Shown here: piece by piece, positions 33,558-42,302 of the stretch
Layout of the letters: each line of letters begins with the position of its first letter
Position numbering within the stretch: position 1 is the stretch's first letter
NCBI GenBank assembly: GCA_051658525.1
Contig: JBOFMT010000085.1
Coordinates: forward strand, 1 to 64,000
Direction: 5' to 3'
Source of the DNA: JBOFMT01 sp051658525
GTDB lineage: Bacteria > Bacillota_I > Bacilli_A > Erysipelotrichales > Erysipelotrichaceae
Length of the DNA: 64,000 nt
Made by a program: the position numbers and the translations under genes
Notes under the pieces: generated by a model
Database searches by the model: none
What the model was told of the DNA's origin: nothing
What the model saw: only the letters and a program-made list of their open reading frames with translations

Positions 33558-36500
33558 GGATATCAATAAAATTTTAGTAATCGGGAGTGGCCCGATTGTC
33601 ATTGGACAAGGTGCAGAGTTTGACTATGCAGGAACACAAGCGTGTTTAACACTACGTAATGAGGGATATGAAGTTGTGCTAATCAACTCCAATCCAGCTA
33701 CAATCATGAGTGACACCAGTGTTGCGGATAAAGTTTATTTAGAACCACTGGATTTGGAATTTGTAAAGACGGTCATCATCAAAGAACGCCCAGATGCTGT
33801 TTTAGGTAGTTTGGGTGGACAAACGGCTTTGAACTTGGTTGTAGAACTAGCAAACTGCGGTTGGTTAGAAAAATACAATGTGGAAATTTTAGGATCTAGC
33901 TTACAAGCGATTGAAGAGAGTGAAGACCGTGAGTTGTTCCGTAATTTAATGCAAAAACTAGAACAACCCATCCCAGAAAGTACCATCGTAACAACAGTAG
34001 CAGAAGCGGTTGCCTTTGGAGAAGCTACAGGCTATCCTCTTATCATTCGTCCAGCCTTTACGCTTGGAGGAAGTGGTGGTGGAATTGCTGCTGATGAAAC
34101 GGAACTAAAAGCAATTTGTGCCAATGGATTAAAGCAATCACCAAAACATCAATGTTTGATCGAACAAAGTATTGCTGGTTGGAAAGAAATTGAATACGAA
34201 GTAATGCGTGATCAAAATAACAATGCCATCGTAGTTTGTAACATGGAAAATATCGACCCAGTCGGAATCCACACAGGAGACTCCATTGTAGTAGCACCAA
34301 GTTTAACAATTTCAGATCAATCACACCAAATGTTGCGTGATGCAAGTTTAACCATTATTCGCGCCTTGAAAATCAATGGGGGATGTAACGTACAATTAGC
34401 ATTGCACCCAGATGGAGAGCAATACTGTGTCATTGAAGTAAACCCTCGTGTTTCTCGCTCTAGTGCACTTGCAAGTAAAGCGACAGGATATCCCATTGCG
34501 AAGATTGCAAGTTTGATTGCTGTAGGTTACTCCCTAGATGAAATCTTAAATCCAATTACCAAAACAACATACGCAAGCTTTGAACCAACACTAGACTATG
34601 TAGTATGTAAGTTCCCACGCTTCGCGTTTGATAAATTTACGACAGCAAATCGTACGCTTTCAACACAAATGAAGGCTACTGGAGAAGTTATGGCAATTGG
34701 ACGTAACTTTGAATCTAGTTTACTAAAAGCGATCTGCTCACTAGAACTATCTTGTAATCACTTAGAACTTAAAACGATGAAACACATGGATGTGGATGCT
34801 TTGGTTGTTAAGATGTTGAAGCAAGATGATGAGCGTATCTTTGCGGTAGCAGAACTGATGCGTCGTAACTATTCACTAGAAACACTACACGAACAAACAA
34901 AAATCACGATGTTCTTCTTACAAAAAATGAAGCATATCATCGATTTGGAACAACGTTTAATTGCCAATCCAAGCGATCGTCAAACATTGCGTATGGTGAA
35001 ACGTTATGGTTTCTCAGATGAATATATTGCAATGTTAACGGGCCAAAAAGAAGCTGCAGTTCGTGAACAACGTTTTGCACAAGGAATCCTACCAACATAT
35101 AAAATGGTAGATACTTGTGGGGGAGAGTTTGAAGCAAGCACACCATATTACTATTCATGCTATGAGCAGGAAAATGAAAGTGCTCCAAGTGATAAAAAGA
35201 AAGTCATCGTACTAGGAAGTGGACCGATTCGTATTGGTCAAGGGATTGAGTTTGACTACGCAAGTGTACGCTGTGTAGAACAAATCAAAGCGTTGGGATA
35301 TGAAGCAATCGTAATCAATAACAATCCAGAAACACTTTCAACGGATTTCTCAATTAGTGATAAACTTTATTTCGAACCTTTAACTTTAGAATATGTACTT
35401 AATGTTTGTGATGTAGAACAACCACTTGGTGTAATCTGCCAATTCGGTGGACAAACTGCAATTAACTTAGCACCTGGTTTGGTTGCAAACAACATTCAAA
35501 TCTTAGGAACAAGTTTAGAAAGTATTGATCTTGCGGAAGACCGTAATCAGTTTGAAGCAATGTTACAAAGCTTAGCGATTCCACAACCGCAAGGAACAAC
35601 GGCAAAAACTTTAGCTGAAGTAAAAAAAGCTGCGGATGCGATGGAATATCCATTGTTATTACGTCCAAGTTTTGTCTTGGGTGGTCGTGCAATGAAAATT
35701 GTTGATAATGAAGCAGATTTATTGTTCTATGCACAAGAAATCTTTGAACAAGTAAACAATGAACCGCTACTAGTCGATCGTTACTTGAGTGGAAAAGAAG
35801 TAGAAGTAGATGCCATCAGTGATGGAAAACACGTTTTCATTCCTGGGATTATGGAACATATTGAAAAAGCGGGGGTTCACTCTGGAGACTCCATTAGTGT
35901 GTATCCACCATTCTCACTAAATCAAATCGTAATCGATAAGATTATCAAATATACGCAACAAATCGGAACAAGTTTCCAATTCGTTGGACTCTTCAATATT
36001 CAGTTTATTGTCGATCGTAACGATGTATACGTATTAGAAGTAAACCCAAGAGCATCACGTTCGGTACCATTCTTATCCAAGGTAACCAAGGTGGATATCA
36101 CAGATATCGCAACACGTGTCATCATGGGAGAAGATTTACTTGATATGGGCTATGCAGGACGTGTGAATGCTAACTCGAGCCAATATTTTGTAAAGGTTCC
36201 AGTATTTAGCTTTGCGAAGTTAAGTGAAGTAGATCCAAGTCTTGGGCCTGAAATGAAATCAACGGGAGAAGCGATTGGGATGGATACAACCTTACCAAAA
36301 GCTCTTTATAAAGGAATGCTAGCAAGTGGGGTAAAGATTAGCCTAAATGGTAAGATCTTATTAACACTTGCAGATAAAGATAAAGAAGATGGATTAAAAA
36401 TTGCGAAACGTTTTGCGCGTCTAGGCTTTGATATTTATGCAACTGCTGGTACTGCTAGCTTCTTGCAAGAACACGGTATCGCTGTACTAGAAACGAAAAA

Positions 36501-36735
36501 AGTAAACGAAAGCGAAAAGGATAACTTAACTAACTTGATTCGTTCAAGTGAAGTAAGTTACATCATCAATACAATCTCAGCAAAAGCAAAAAGTTTCTCT
36601 GATGGCTTTGTCATTCGTCGTGCAGCAGTAGAAAATGGAATTCCATGTTTTACTTCTTTGGATACGGCAGGTGCCATGGTTTCATTGATTGAAAGCCAAA
36701 GCTTTACCCTAGCAAGTATTGATGAGTGGGAGTAA
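33544..36735 (+). CDS. carB: Carbamoyl-phosphate synthase large subunit
   Basis: Encodes 1063 residues, full length. There are two homologous ATP-grasp halves: the first begins ILVIGSGPIVIGQGAEFDYAG, the second begins IVLGSGPIRIGQGIEFDYAS near residue 556, each with its own ATP-binding and EVNPR motifs. The C-terminal MGS-like domain (from about residue 935) is the usual site of allosteric control by UMP and ornithine. It makes carbamoyl phosphate from bicarbonate, ammonia and two ATP. Confidence 0.97.
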   Translation: MAKRKDINKILVIGSGPIVIGQGAEFDYAGTQACLTLRNEGYEVVLINSNPATIMSDTSVADKVYLEPLDLEFVKTVIIKERPDAVLGSLGGQTALNLVVELANCGWLEKYNVEILGSSLQAIEESEDRELFRNLMQKLEQPIPESTIVTTVAEAVAFGEATGYPLIIRPAFTLGGSGGGIAADETELKAICANGLKQSPKHQCLIEQSIAGWKEIEYEVMRDQNNNAIVVCNMENIDPVGIHTGDSIVVAPSLTISDQSHQMLRDASLTIIRALKINGGCNVQLALHPDGEQYCVIEVNPRVSRSSALASKATGYPIAKIASLIAVGYSLDEILNPITKTTYASFEPTLDYVVCKFPRFAFDKFTTANRTLSTQMKATGEVMAIGRNFESSLLKAICSLELSCNHLELKTMKHMDVDALVVKMLKQDDERIFAVAELMRRNYSLETLHEQTKITMFFLQKMKHIIDLEQRLIANPSDRQTLRMVKRYGFSDEYIAMLTGQKEAAVREQRFAQGILPTYKMVDTCGGEFEASTPYYYSCYEQENESAPSDKKKVIVLGSGPIRIGQGIEFDYASVRCVEQIKALGYEAIVINNNPETLSTDFSISDKLYFEPLTLEYVLNVCDVEQPLGVICQFGGQTAINLAPGLVANNIQILGTSLESIDLAEDRNQFEAMLQSLAIPQPQGTTAKTLAEVKKAADAMEYPLLLRPSFVLGGRAMKIVDNEADLLFYAQEIFEQVNNEPLLVDRYLSGKEVEVDAISDGKHVFIPGIMEHIEKAGVHSGDSISVYPPFSLNQIVIDKIIKYTQQIGTSFQFVGLFNIQFIVDRNDVYVLEVNPRASRSVPFLSKVTKVDITDIATRVIMGEDLLDMGYAGRVNANSSQYFVKVPVFSFAKLSEVDPSLGPEMKSTGEAIGMDTTLPKALYKGMLASGVKISLNGKILLTLADKDKEDGLKIAKRFARLGFDIYATAGTASFLQEHGIAVLETKKVNESEKDNLTNLIRSSEVSYIINTISAKAKSFSDGFVIRRAAVENGIPCFTSLDTAGAMVSLIESQSFTLASIDEWE

Positions 36736-36740
36736 CACGC

Positions 36741-37472
36741 ATGAAAATTGAAACGACTAAAATTATTGCGCACACGTTGGTAGCAAAAGACACCTATGAA
36801 CTCGTATTATCGAGTTCTATGGGTGCAGTATTAACACCTGGACAATTTGTTAATGTGAAGGTAGATGGCTTTTATTTGCGCCGTCCTATTAGTGTAGCAG
36901 ATTATAATGATACAAGTATTACCCTAGTCTATAAGGTTGTAGGTGCAGGTACCAAGCAATTGGCTCTTGCTAGTGTTGGAAGTGAAGTCTCGATCTTTGG
37001 TCCACTAGGAAAAGGATTTCCAATTCATGAACAAGAGGAAGTATTGCTTGTTGGTGGAGGTATGGGATTGGCACCACTTTACAATGTGGCTCGTATGTAC
37101 AGAGATCAAGGAACTAAGGTTGTTGTTGCTTATGGCTTTTTAAATCAGGAACAAGCTTATTGGGAAACACGATTTGCAGCGTTGGGTTGTGACCTGTTTC
37201 CATGTTTCCAAGAAGAGAGCAATCAAAACGTATTAGAAGCTTTAGCGGAGAAAAATATTACTTCTAGCATGGTGTATGGTTGTGGACCACACAAAATGTT
37301 AGCTGGGTTACAAACAATGTATCCAACGGGTTATATTTCGTTTGAGAGTCGTATGGCATGTGCGATGGGTGTTTGTAATGGATGTATTTGTCATGATGCC
37401 AAAGATGCAAGTGTGACGTATAAAATTTGTAAGGAAGGACCGGTATTCCCGTTTGGTATGATTGCACTATGA
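36741..37472 (+). CDS. pyrK: Dihydroorotate dehydrogenase electron-transfer subunit PyrK
   Basis: Encodes 243 residues from the ATG at 36741, 6 bases after the carB stop; an earlier in-frame GTG lies inside carB. FAD-binding features are the RRPISVAD motif near residue 48 and VGGGMGLAPLYNVARM for NAD. The C-terminal 2Fe-2S site is CAMGVCNGCICHDA plus a later Cys in YKICKEGP. It passes electrons from dihydroorotate, via PyrD, to NAD+. A 4-base overlap couples it to pyrD. Confidence 0.95.
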   Translation: MKIETTKIIAHTLVAKDTYELVLSSSMGAVLTPGQFVNVKVDGFYLRRPISVADYNDTSITLVYKVVGAGTKQLALASVGSEVSIFGPLGKGFPIHEQEEVLLVGGGMGLAPLYNVARMYRDQGTKVVVAYGFLNQEQAYWETRFAALGCDLFPCFQEESNQNVLEALAEKNITSSMVYGCGPHKMLAGLQTMYPTGYISFESRMACAMGVCNGCICHDAKDASVTYKICKEGPVFPFGMIAL

Positions 37473-38395
37473 AAACATTAGAAATTCAATTGGGAAACCA
37501 TCGAATTAAAAATCCAATCTTAGGAGCAAGTGGTTGCTTTGGGTTTGGGAAAGAATTTGATGAACTTTATGGATTAGAAACCATTGGAGGTTTATCGCTT
37601 AAAAGTGCTACCTTAGAACCACGTGTAGGAAATGCGATGCCACGCTTGGCTGAGGTAGATGGGGGAATGCTCAATGCTATCGGATTACAAAATCCAGGTG
37701 TAGACCATATCTTAAACCATGAATTAGATCATTTAGAAGGAAAAGACACATTTGTGCTTGCCAATATTGCTGGTTCTACGTTAGAGGAATATGTAGCGGT
37801 AAGTAAACGTATGGACGTGGATGATAGAATTCACGCACTGGAGCTAAATATTTCTTGTCCGAACGTAAAACATGGTGGAATTCAATTTGGTAGCGATCCT
37901 GCAACAGCTGCGGCTGTGGTTACAGCAATCAAAAATGAAACAAAAAAACCACTCTATGTAAAACTTTCACCAAATGTAACTGACATTGTTTCGATGGCAA
38001 CTGCGGTTGAGGTAGCAGGTGCTGATGGACTGGTTATGATCAATACCTTAGTAGGGATGCGCATTGACTTGAAGTCACGCAAACCAATCCTAGCGAATAA
38101 AATTGGAGGAATGAGCGGAAATGCAATCAAACCTGTAGCAATCCGTATGATTTACCAAGTATTTCCCCATGTTAACATCCCAATTATTGGTGTTGGTGGT
38201 GTAAGTACGGCGGAAGATGTGATTGAATTCCTATTAGCTGGGGCATCTTGTGTTCAAGTTGGTAGTGCGAATTTTGTAAATCCATTCATTTGTAAAGAGC
38301 TTGTAAGCGACTTGCAAGACTATTGCAAACGTGAAAAAATAAACAACCTTTCTGAATTGATTGGCCTTGCACATAAAGAAAATGTGAACTTGTAA
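37469..38395 (+). CDS. pyrD: Dihydroorotate dehydrogenase B catalytic subunit
   Basis: Encodes 308 residues. This FMN-containing class-1B enzyme pairs with PyrK. Signature blocks are GASGCFGFGKEF near residue 20, NAIGLQNPGV, the catalytic Cys in LNISCPNVKHGG near residue 128, KLSPNVTDI, and the FMN-phosphate site GVGGVSTAEDVIEFLLAGAS. It is the last gene of the operon; pyrE and pyrF, which complete UMP synthesis, are missing here. The stop codon lies inside the terminator hairpin. Confidence 0.96.
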   Translation: MKTLEIQLGNHRIKNPILGASGCFGFGKEFDELYGLETIGGLSLKSATLEPRVGNAMPRLAEVDGGMLNAIGLQNPGVDHILNHELDHLEGKDTFVLANIAGSTLEEYVAVSKRMDVDDRIHALELNISCPNVKHGGIQFGSDPATAAAVVTAIKNETKKPLYVKLSPNVTDIVSMATAVEVAGADGLVMINTLVGMRIDLKSRKPILANKIGGMSGNAIKPVAIRMIYQVFPHVNIPIIGVGGVSTAEDVIEFLLAGASCVQVGSANFVNPFICKELVSDLQDYCKREKINNLSELIGLAHKENVNL

Positions 38396-38410
38396 AGTTC
38401 GCATTTTTTT
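38380..38410 (+). terminator. pyr operon terminator, overlapping the pyrD stop
   Basis: AAATGTGAACTT / AAGTTCGCATTT 12-bp stem (one G-T pair) over a 3-base loop, then T's. The left arm is coding. Confidence 0.9.
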
Positions 38411-38412
38411 CA

Positions 38413-38441
38413 TTGCTTTTTCAGTAAATTTGTTGCATAAT
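38413..38441 (+). promoter_or_regulatory. Promoter of the AbgT-family gene
   Basis: TTGCTT (38413-38418), 17-base spacer, CATAAT (38436-38441), then AAGGAGG before the gene. Confidence 0.65.
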
Positions 38442-38472
38442 GATGTAGCATATTTAAGAAGGAGGACAAAAT

Positions 38473-40002
38473 ATGGAATCAAACAAAACAAAAAAACGGT
38501 TTGATGTACTGGGAACGGTAGAGCGTGTTGGTAATGCGTTGCCTCACCCAGCAGTATTGTTTGCCCTTTTCTGTTTGGCTTTAATTGTTATTTCACAAAT
38601 TATGGCTAGCATGGGTATTTCGGTTACTTATGATAGTCTTGTAGATGGTACATTGCAAGCGACGACAGTAGGGGTGCAAAGCTTGTTGAGCGCGGATGGA
38701 ATCCGTTATATGTTCACAAATGCAGTAACCAACTTTGGTAACTTCGCTCCACTTGCGATGGTGCTAGTAGCAACACTTGGTGTTGGGGTAGCAGAAAAAT
38801 CAGGAATGATCGATGCGTTATTGACAAAGGTAGTAACATCAACGCCAAGTCGCTTGATTACTGTTGTTGTAGTTTTTGCCGGTGTTATGTCATCGATTGC
38901 GAGTGATGCTGGTTATGTTGTATTAATTCCATTAGGAGCGGTTGTGTTCCTAAGCTTTGGACGTCATCCACTTGCTGGTATCGCGGCAGCATTTGCTGGG
39001 GTATCTGGTGGATTCTCAGCCAATTTATTTCCAGGTCCAGTCGATGCGACACTTGCTGGATTAACTTCTGAAGCGACTGGCTTGTCGATTCAAGGGTTTA
39101 TGGAAGTTGGTATTACAGATAACTTATTCTTTATGATTGCTTCTACATTGTTAATTACGGTAGTAGGAACAATTGTTACTGAACGTATTGTTGAACCTCG
39201 TTTGGGTGAATACACAGGGAAAGAAGTTTCTCACGTAACGGGTATTGATGCAGATGCGAAACGCGGATTGCGTTTTGCGGGAATTGCAGCGGTAATTTAC
39301 GCAGCAATCATTGCTTACCTAACATTACCTGCGAATGCAATTCTACGTGATCCAAGCACAGGTGATTTGATGAAATCTCCATTTATGAGTAGTATTGTTG
39401 TGGTTATTGTATTGTTCTTCTTAATTCCAGGGATTGCCTATGGATTTGGAAGCCGTCGATTCAAAAAATCGGATGATGTAATTGATGCAATGACTGCGAA
39501 TATGAAAACAATGGCTAGTTACATTGTACTTGTATTCTTTGCAGCTCAATTTATTGGCTACTTCTCTTATACTAAAATTGGTACGGTTGTTGCCGTTACT
39601 GGTTCTAACATCTTACAAAATGCTGGTGCAGATGGAATCTTCCTCATCATCGGGTTTGTAATTGTTGTTGCGATCATTAATATCTTTATGGGTTCTGCAT
39701 CTGCGAAATGGGCAATTCTTGCTCCTGTATTCGTTCCGATGTTAATGAACCTTGGATACAATCCAGCATTAGTACAAATGGCTTATCGTATTGGAGATTC
39801 TACAACAAACATTATTTCTCCACTCATGAGTTACTTTGCTTTGATTGTAGCCTTTACAGCGAAATACGATGAAAACGCCAAAGCGGGAACTCTGGTTACG
39901 ATGATGTTACCTTATTCTCTATTCTTACTAATTGGTTGGATCGTATTGTTGTTGATTTTCTTTATCTTTAAAATTCCATTGGGACCTGGAGTTATGATGT
40001 AA
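38473..40002 (+). CDS. abgT: AbgT family transporter
   Basis: Encodes 509 residues and about ten to twelve membrane helices. The N-terminus VERVGNALPHPAVLFALFCLALI and the blocks FTNFAPLAMVLVATLGVGVAEKSG-like NFGNFAPLAMVLVATLGVG, IASDAGYVVLIPLGA, GGFSANLFPGPVDATLAGLT and GDSTTNIISPLMSYFALIV are characteristic. Family members import p-aminobenzoyl-glutamate (E. coli AbgT) or export sulfonamide-like drugs (MtrF); the substrate here cannot be told. No abgA or abgB hydrolase is adjacent. It is monocistronic with its own promoter and terminator. Confidence 0.92.
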   Translation: MESNKTKKRFDVLGTVERVGNALPHPAVLFALFCLALIVISQIMASMGISVTYDSLVDGTLQATTVGVQSLLSADGIRYMFTNAVTNFGNFAPLAMVLVATLGVGVAEKSGMIDALLTKVVTSTPSRLITVVVVFAGVMSSIASDAGYVVLIPLGAVVFLSFGRHPLAGIAAAFAGVSGGFSANLFPGPVDATLAGLTSEATGLSIQGFMEVGITDNLFFMIASTLLITVVGTIVTERIVEPRLGEYTGKEVSHVTGIDADAKRGLRFAGIAAVIYAAIIAYLTLPANAILRDPSTGDLMKSPFMSSIVVVIVLFFLIPGIAYGFGSRRFKKSDDVIDAMTANMKTMASYIVLVFFAAQFIGYFSYTKIGTVVAVTGSNILQNAGADGIFLIIGFVIVVAIINIFMGSASAKWAILAPVFVPMLMNLGYNPALVQMAYRIGDSTTNIISPLMSYFALIVAFTAKYDENAKAGTLVTMMLPYSLFLLIGWIVLLLIFFIFKIPLGPGVMM

Positions 40003-40015
40003 TCCATCCCATGAT

Positions 40016-40049
40016 AAAGCTGTTACCTTCTAGGTAGCAGCTTTTTTTT
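40016..40049 (+). terminator. AbgT gene terminator
   Basis: AAAGCTGTTACC / GGTAGCAGCTTT stem with one G-T pair, 5-base loop, T-run. Confidence 0.88.
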
Positions 40050-40204
40050 AGTATTTTAAGGTAGCAGCCATTCAATGTCAAAAAGTGTAATTAAGTTGTA
40101 TGCAATGATTAGAATAGCTAGAGAATCACGGGATTTCCCAATAACATAAAATAATGATATTTGTATACAAATTAACAATCCATTAACATTTTATCCGTTA
40201 GTTA

Positions 40205-40233
40205 TTGAAATCACAAATTTATTGTGATATTAT
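40205..40233 (+). promoter_or_regulatory. Promoter with a palindromic operator in its spacer
   Basis: TTGAAA (40205-40210), 17-base spacer, TATTAT (40228-40233). The spacer itself is TCACAA, five bases, TTGTGA (40211-40227), an inverted repeat that fills the space between the -35 and -10 boxes, where a bound repressor would block polymerase. The same half-sites occur in the repeat at 6705-6730. The 150 bases upstream (40050-40200) are AT-rich and hold nothing I can name. Confidence 0.72.
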
Positions 40234-40261
40234 GAACTAGAACAATAGGAGGAATTTTTTG

Positions 40262-41248
40262 ATGAAAAAGTTATTGGCATTAGTATTATGTGCAGGACTT
40301 CTTGCAGGGTGTGGATCTAGTTCTTCTACAACATACAAAGTGGGGACAGGTTCAGTAACATCTATGAGCCTTCGCGATGCTAGCGAAGACACAACAGGGC
40401 GCGTACAAGCGAACACAACATATGCAGCAGTTGTATTAGACAAAGACGGAAAAATCGTTGAAGTTCAAATCGACGTTGCTCAAAACAATGGTACATTCAC
40501 AACAGAAGGTACAATCGATGCAGCTGATCCTAAAGGAACAAAAAAAGAATTAGGTGATGCTTATGGAATGAAGGGGAATTCTGGTATCGGTAAAGAATGG
40601 TTCGAACAAATCGCTAGTTTAGAAGAGTGGATGGTTGGAAAAACAATCGATGAAGTAAAAGCAATCGCGGTAAATGAATCAGGTGTTCCAACATCTGAAG
40701 ATTTGACTTCTTCTGTAACAATCAAAACAAACGACTATATCGCTGCTGTAGTAAAAGCGGTAGAAGCTAGCGTTGAAGTAAGTGGAGTTGCAAAACTTGG
40801 TTCTGCTTCTATTACTGCTTTAAAAGCAGCTGATGCAAGTGCTGATGCTGACGGAAGTGTACAAGCAAACACTACTATCGAAACAATCGCTTTAGATAAA
40901 GATGGTAAAGTATTGTATGCAAACATTGACGTTGCACAAAATACTGCTAAATTTGATGCTGCTGGTGTAATTACTAGTGATGCTGCTGCTGCAACACCTA
41001 CGAAAAAAGAAAAAGGTGATGCTTACGGAATGAAAGGTAACTCTGGAATTTCAAAAGAGTGGTTCGAACAAGCTGCTTCTTTAGAAGAGTGGATGACTGG
41101 AAAAACAGCTACTGAGGTTGAAGCAATCGCAGTTGACGAAAATGGTGTTCCAACATCTGAAGATTTAACTTCTTCTGTAACAATCAAAACAAATGATTAT
41201 ATCGCTACATTCAAAGCTGCAGTAGCTGCTGCTCTTGAAGTAAAATAG
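40262..41248 (+). CDS. Flavinylated FMN-binding lipoprotein, PplA-like, two repeats
   Basis: Encodes 328 residues. The signal peptide ends LLAGC, so Cys17 should be lipid-anchored. The mature protein is an internal duplication (about residues 25-172 and 174-328) with each copy containing GDAYGMKGNSGI.KEWFEQ and PTSEDLTSSVTIKTNDYI. DLTSSVT corresponds to the FMN-binding-domain motif in which ApbE attaches FMN to the last Thr (here Thr153 and Thr307, 154 residues apart). In Listeria the equivalent lipoprotein PplA carries electrons outside the cell. EetA- and EetB-like genes follow directly. ApbE is not in the window. A palindromic promoter lies upstream. Confidence 0.85.
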   Translation: MKKLLALVLCAGLLAGCGSSSSTTYKVGTGSVTSMSLRDASEDTTGRVQANTTYAAVVLDKDGKIVEVQIDVAQNNGTFTTEGTIDAADPKGTKKELGDAYGMKGNSGIGKEWFEQIASLEEWMVGKTIDEVKAIAVNESGVPTSEDLTSSVTIKTNDYIAAVVKAVEASVEVSGVAKLGSASITALKAADASADADGSVQANTTIETIALDKDGKVLYANIDVAQNTAKFDAAGVITSDAAAATPTKKEKGDAYGMKGNSGISKEWFEQAASLEEWMTGKTATEVEAIAVDENGVPTSEDLTSSVTIKTNDYIATFKAAVAAALEVK

Positions 41249-41278
41249 TTTTTAGCGTATACTATTATAAACGTGACT

Positions 41279-41308
41279 GAAAAAGTTCATCGCTTGATGG
41301 ACTTTTTC
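41279..41308 (+). terminator. Intergenic hairpin between lipoprotein and eetA-like gene
   Basis: GAAAAAGTTCAT / ATGGACTTTTTC 12-bp stem (one G-T pair), 6-base loop, T-rich right arm. It probably lowers read-through so that the lipoprotein is made in excess of the two membrane proteins. Confidence 0.7.
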
Positions 41309-41332
41309 TTACTCATGAGCATAGGAGGTTGT

Positions 41333-41713
41333 ATGAATAAATACGATAAAATATTGATGGTTGTGATCTTGATTGGTTCACTGCTTTTATACACTCCTTT
41401 GTTGATTAGTGATTATCAAACCAAGGATGCAGAGAAAACAGTGGTTGTGCAGTATCGTGATGAAATTGTACTAGAAGTACCACTCGATGAGGATGCAACT
41501 TATACAGTAGATGGTACGTTGGGTGAAGTGTTTGTTGAGATTCAAGATTTCAAAGTGCGCATCGAGAAGGAAACGTCTCCATATCATTTGTGTAGTATTC
41601 AAGGCTGGGTTGGCGATGTGAATCGTCCAATTATTTGCTTACCAAACCATATTGTAGTACGTATTGTTGCCAAACAGGAAAGTGACACAGATGTGGATTC
41701 GGTGATTCAATAA
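41333..41713 (+). CDS. NusG domain II protein, EetA-like
   Basis: Encodes 126 residues from the ATG at 41333 (ATAGGAGG upstream); the frame is open further upstream but that part overlaps the hairpin. One N-terminal membrane helix (KILMVVILIGSLLLYTPLLI) is followed by an extracytoplasmic NusG-II domain with YTVDGTLGEVFVEIQDFKVRI, SPYHLCSIQGWV and ICLPNHIVVRI. The Cys-xIQGW...CLPN pattern is typical of the family found next to EetB and FMN-binding lipoproteins in flavin-based extracellular electron transfer loci. The exact role of EetA is unproven. It shares a TAATG junction with the next gene. Confidence 0.82.
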   Translation: MNKYDKILMVVILIGSLLLYTPLLISDYQTKDAEKTVVVQYRDEIVLEVPLDEDATYTVDGTLGEVFVEIQDFKVRIEKETSPYHLCSIQGWVGDVNRPIICLPNHIVVRIVAKQESDTDVDSVIQ

Positions 41714-42219
41714 TGAAGATGAGAAATATGAGAAAAACAAAAAGAATGACTTACATTACGATGTTAGCAGCGATTGCAATTGTCTTTCATCTAGTAGAGA
41801 GCATGATTCCCATTCCAGTACCCGTTCCTGGATTTAAATTTGGACTTGCGAATATCGTAGGCTTAATCGCATTGTATTTGTTTGATTTTAAAGTTATGAT
41901 CATTGTAAACATTATGCGTATTGTGATTGCGAGTTTACTAAGAGGTATCATCTTTGGGACCCCTTTTTGGTTATCCCTATCCGGTGTGATGTTCTCTTGT
42001 ATCTTCACCTACTTGGCTTATCGCTATAGTAAGTTGAGTATTTATGGTGTTAGTATGGTAGGAAGCTTGTTCCACGCCTTTGGACAAGTCTTGATGGTCA
42101 GCTTTATCTATTCCCAATTTTTAATGGCAAGCTTAATGCCAATCCTATTTGTGTTATCGGTACCTACTGGTCTGATTACCGGACATATCGCAAATATGGT
42201 ACTCAAACGCTTAAAGTAG
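41713..42219 (+). CDS. Gx transporter family protein, EetB-like
   Basis: Encodes 168 residues with five to six membrane helices. The family (formerly heptaprenyl diphosphate synthase component I) has the ECF S-component-like pattern VFHLVESMIPIPVPVPGFKFGLANIVGLIALY and SLLRGIIFGTPFWLSLSG, both present. EetB is the integral-membrane partner of EetA in Listeria extracellular electron transfer and probably joins the quinone pool to the flavinylated lipoprotein. Start and stop codons overlap with eetA. The stop lies within the terminator stem. Confidence 0.85.
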   Translation: MKMRNMRKTKRMTYITMLAAIAIVFHLVESMIPIPVPVPGFKFGLANIVGLIALYLFDFKVMIIVNIMRIVIASLLRGIIFGTPFWLSLSGVMFSCIFTYLAYRYSKLSIYGVSMVGSLFHAFGQVLMVSFIYSQFLMASLMPILFVLSVPTGLITGHIANMVLKRLK

Positions 42220-42246
42220 AAAACCGGTGGTTTTCTGCTTTTTTTT
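42214..42246 (+). terminator. eetB-like gene terminator, overlapping its stop
   Basis: AAGTAGAAAACC / GGTTTTCTGCTT stem (one G-T pair) over a 3-base loop, then T's; TAG at 42217-42219 is in the left arm. Confidence 0.88.
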
Positions 42247-42302
42247 GTTTCTAGGTGAACGAAAATCGTGTATAATAAGAACAGTACAAAAAGGGGGAAA
42301 CC

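Noticed and set aside
40262..41248. Repeated DNA as a CRISPR or satellite array
   Set aside because: The similarity is an in-frame protein domain duplication with synonymous differences, not short direct repeats with spacers.
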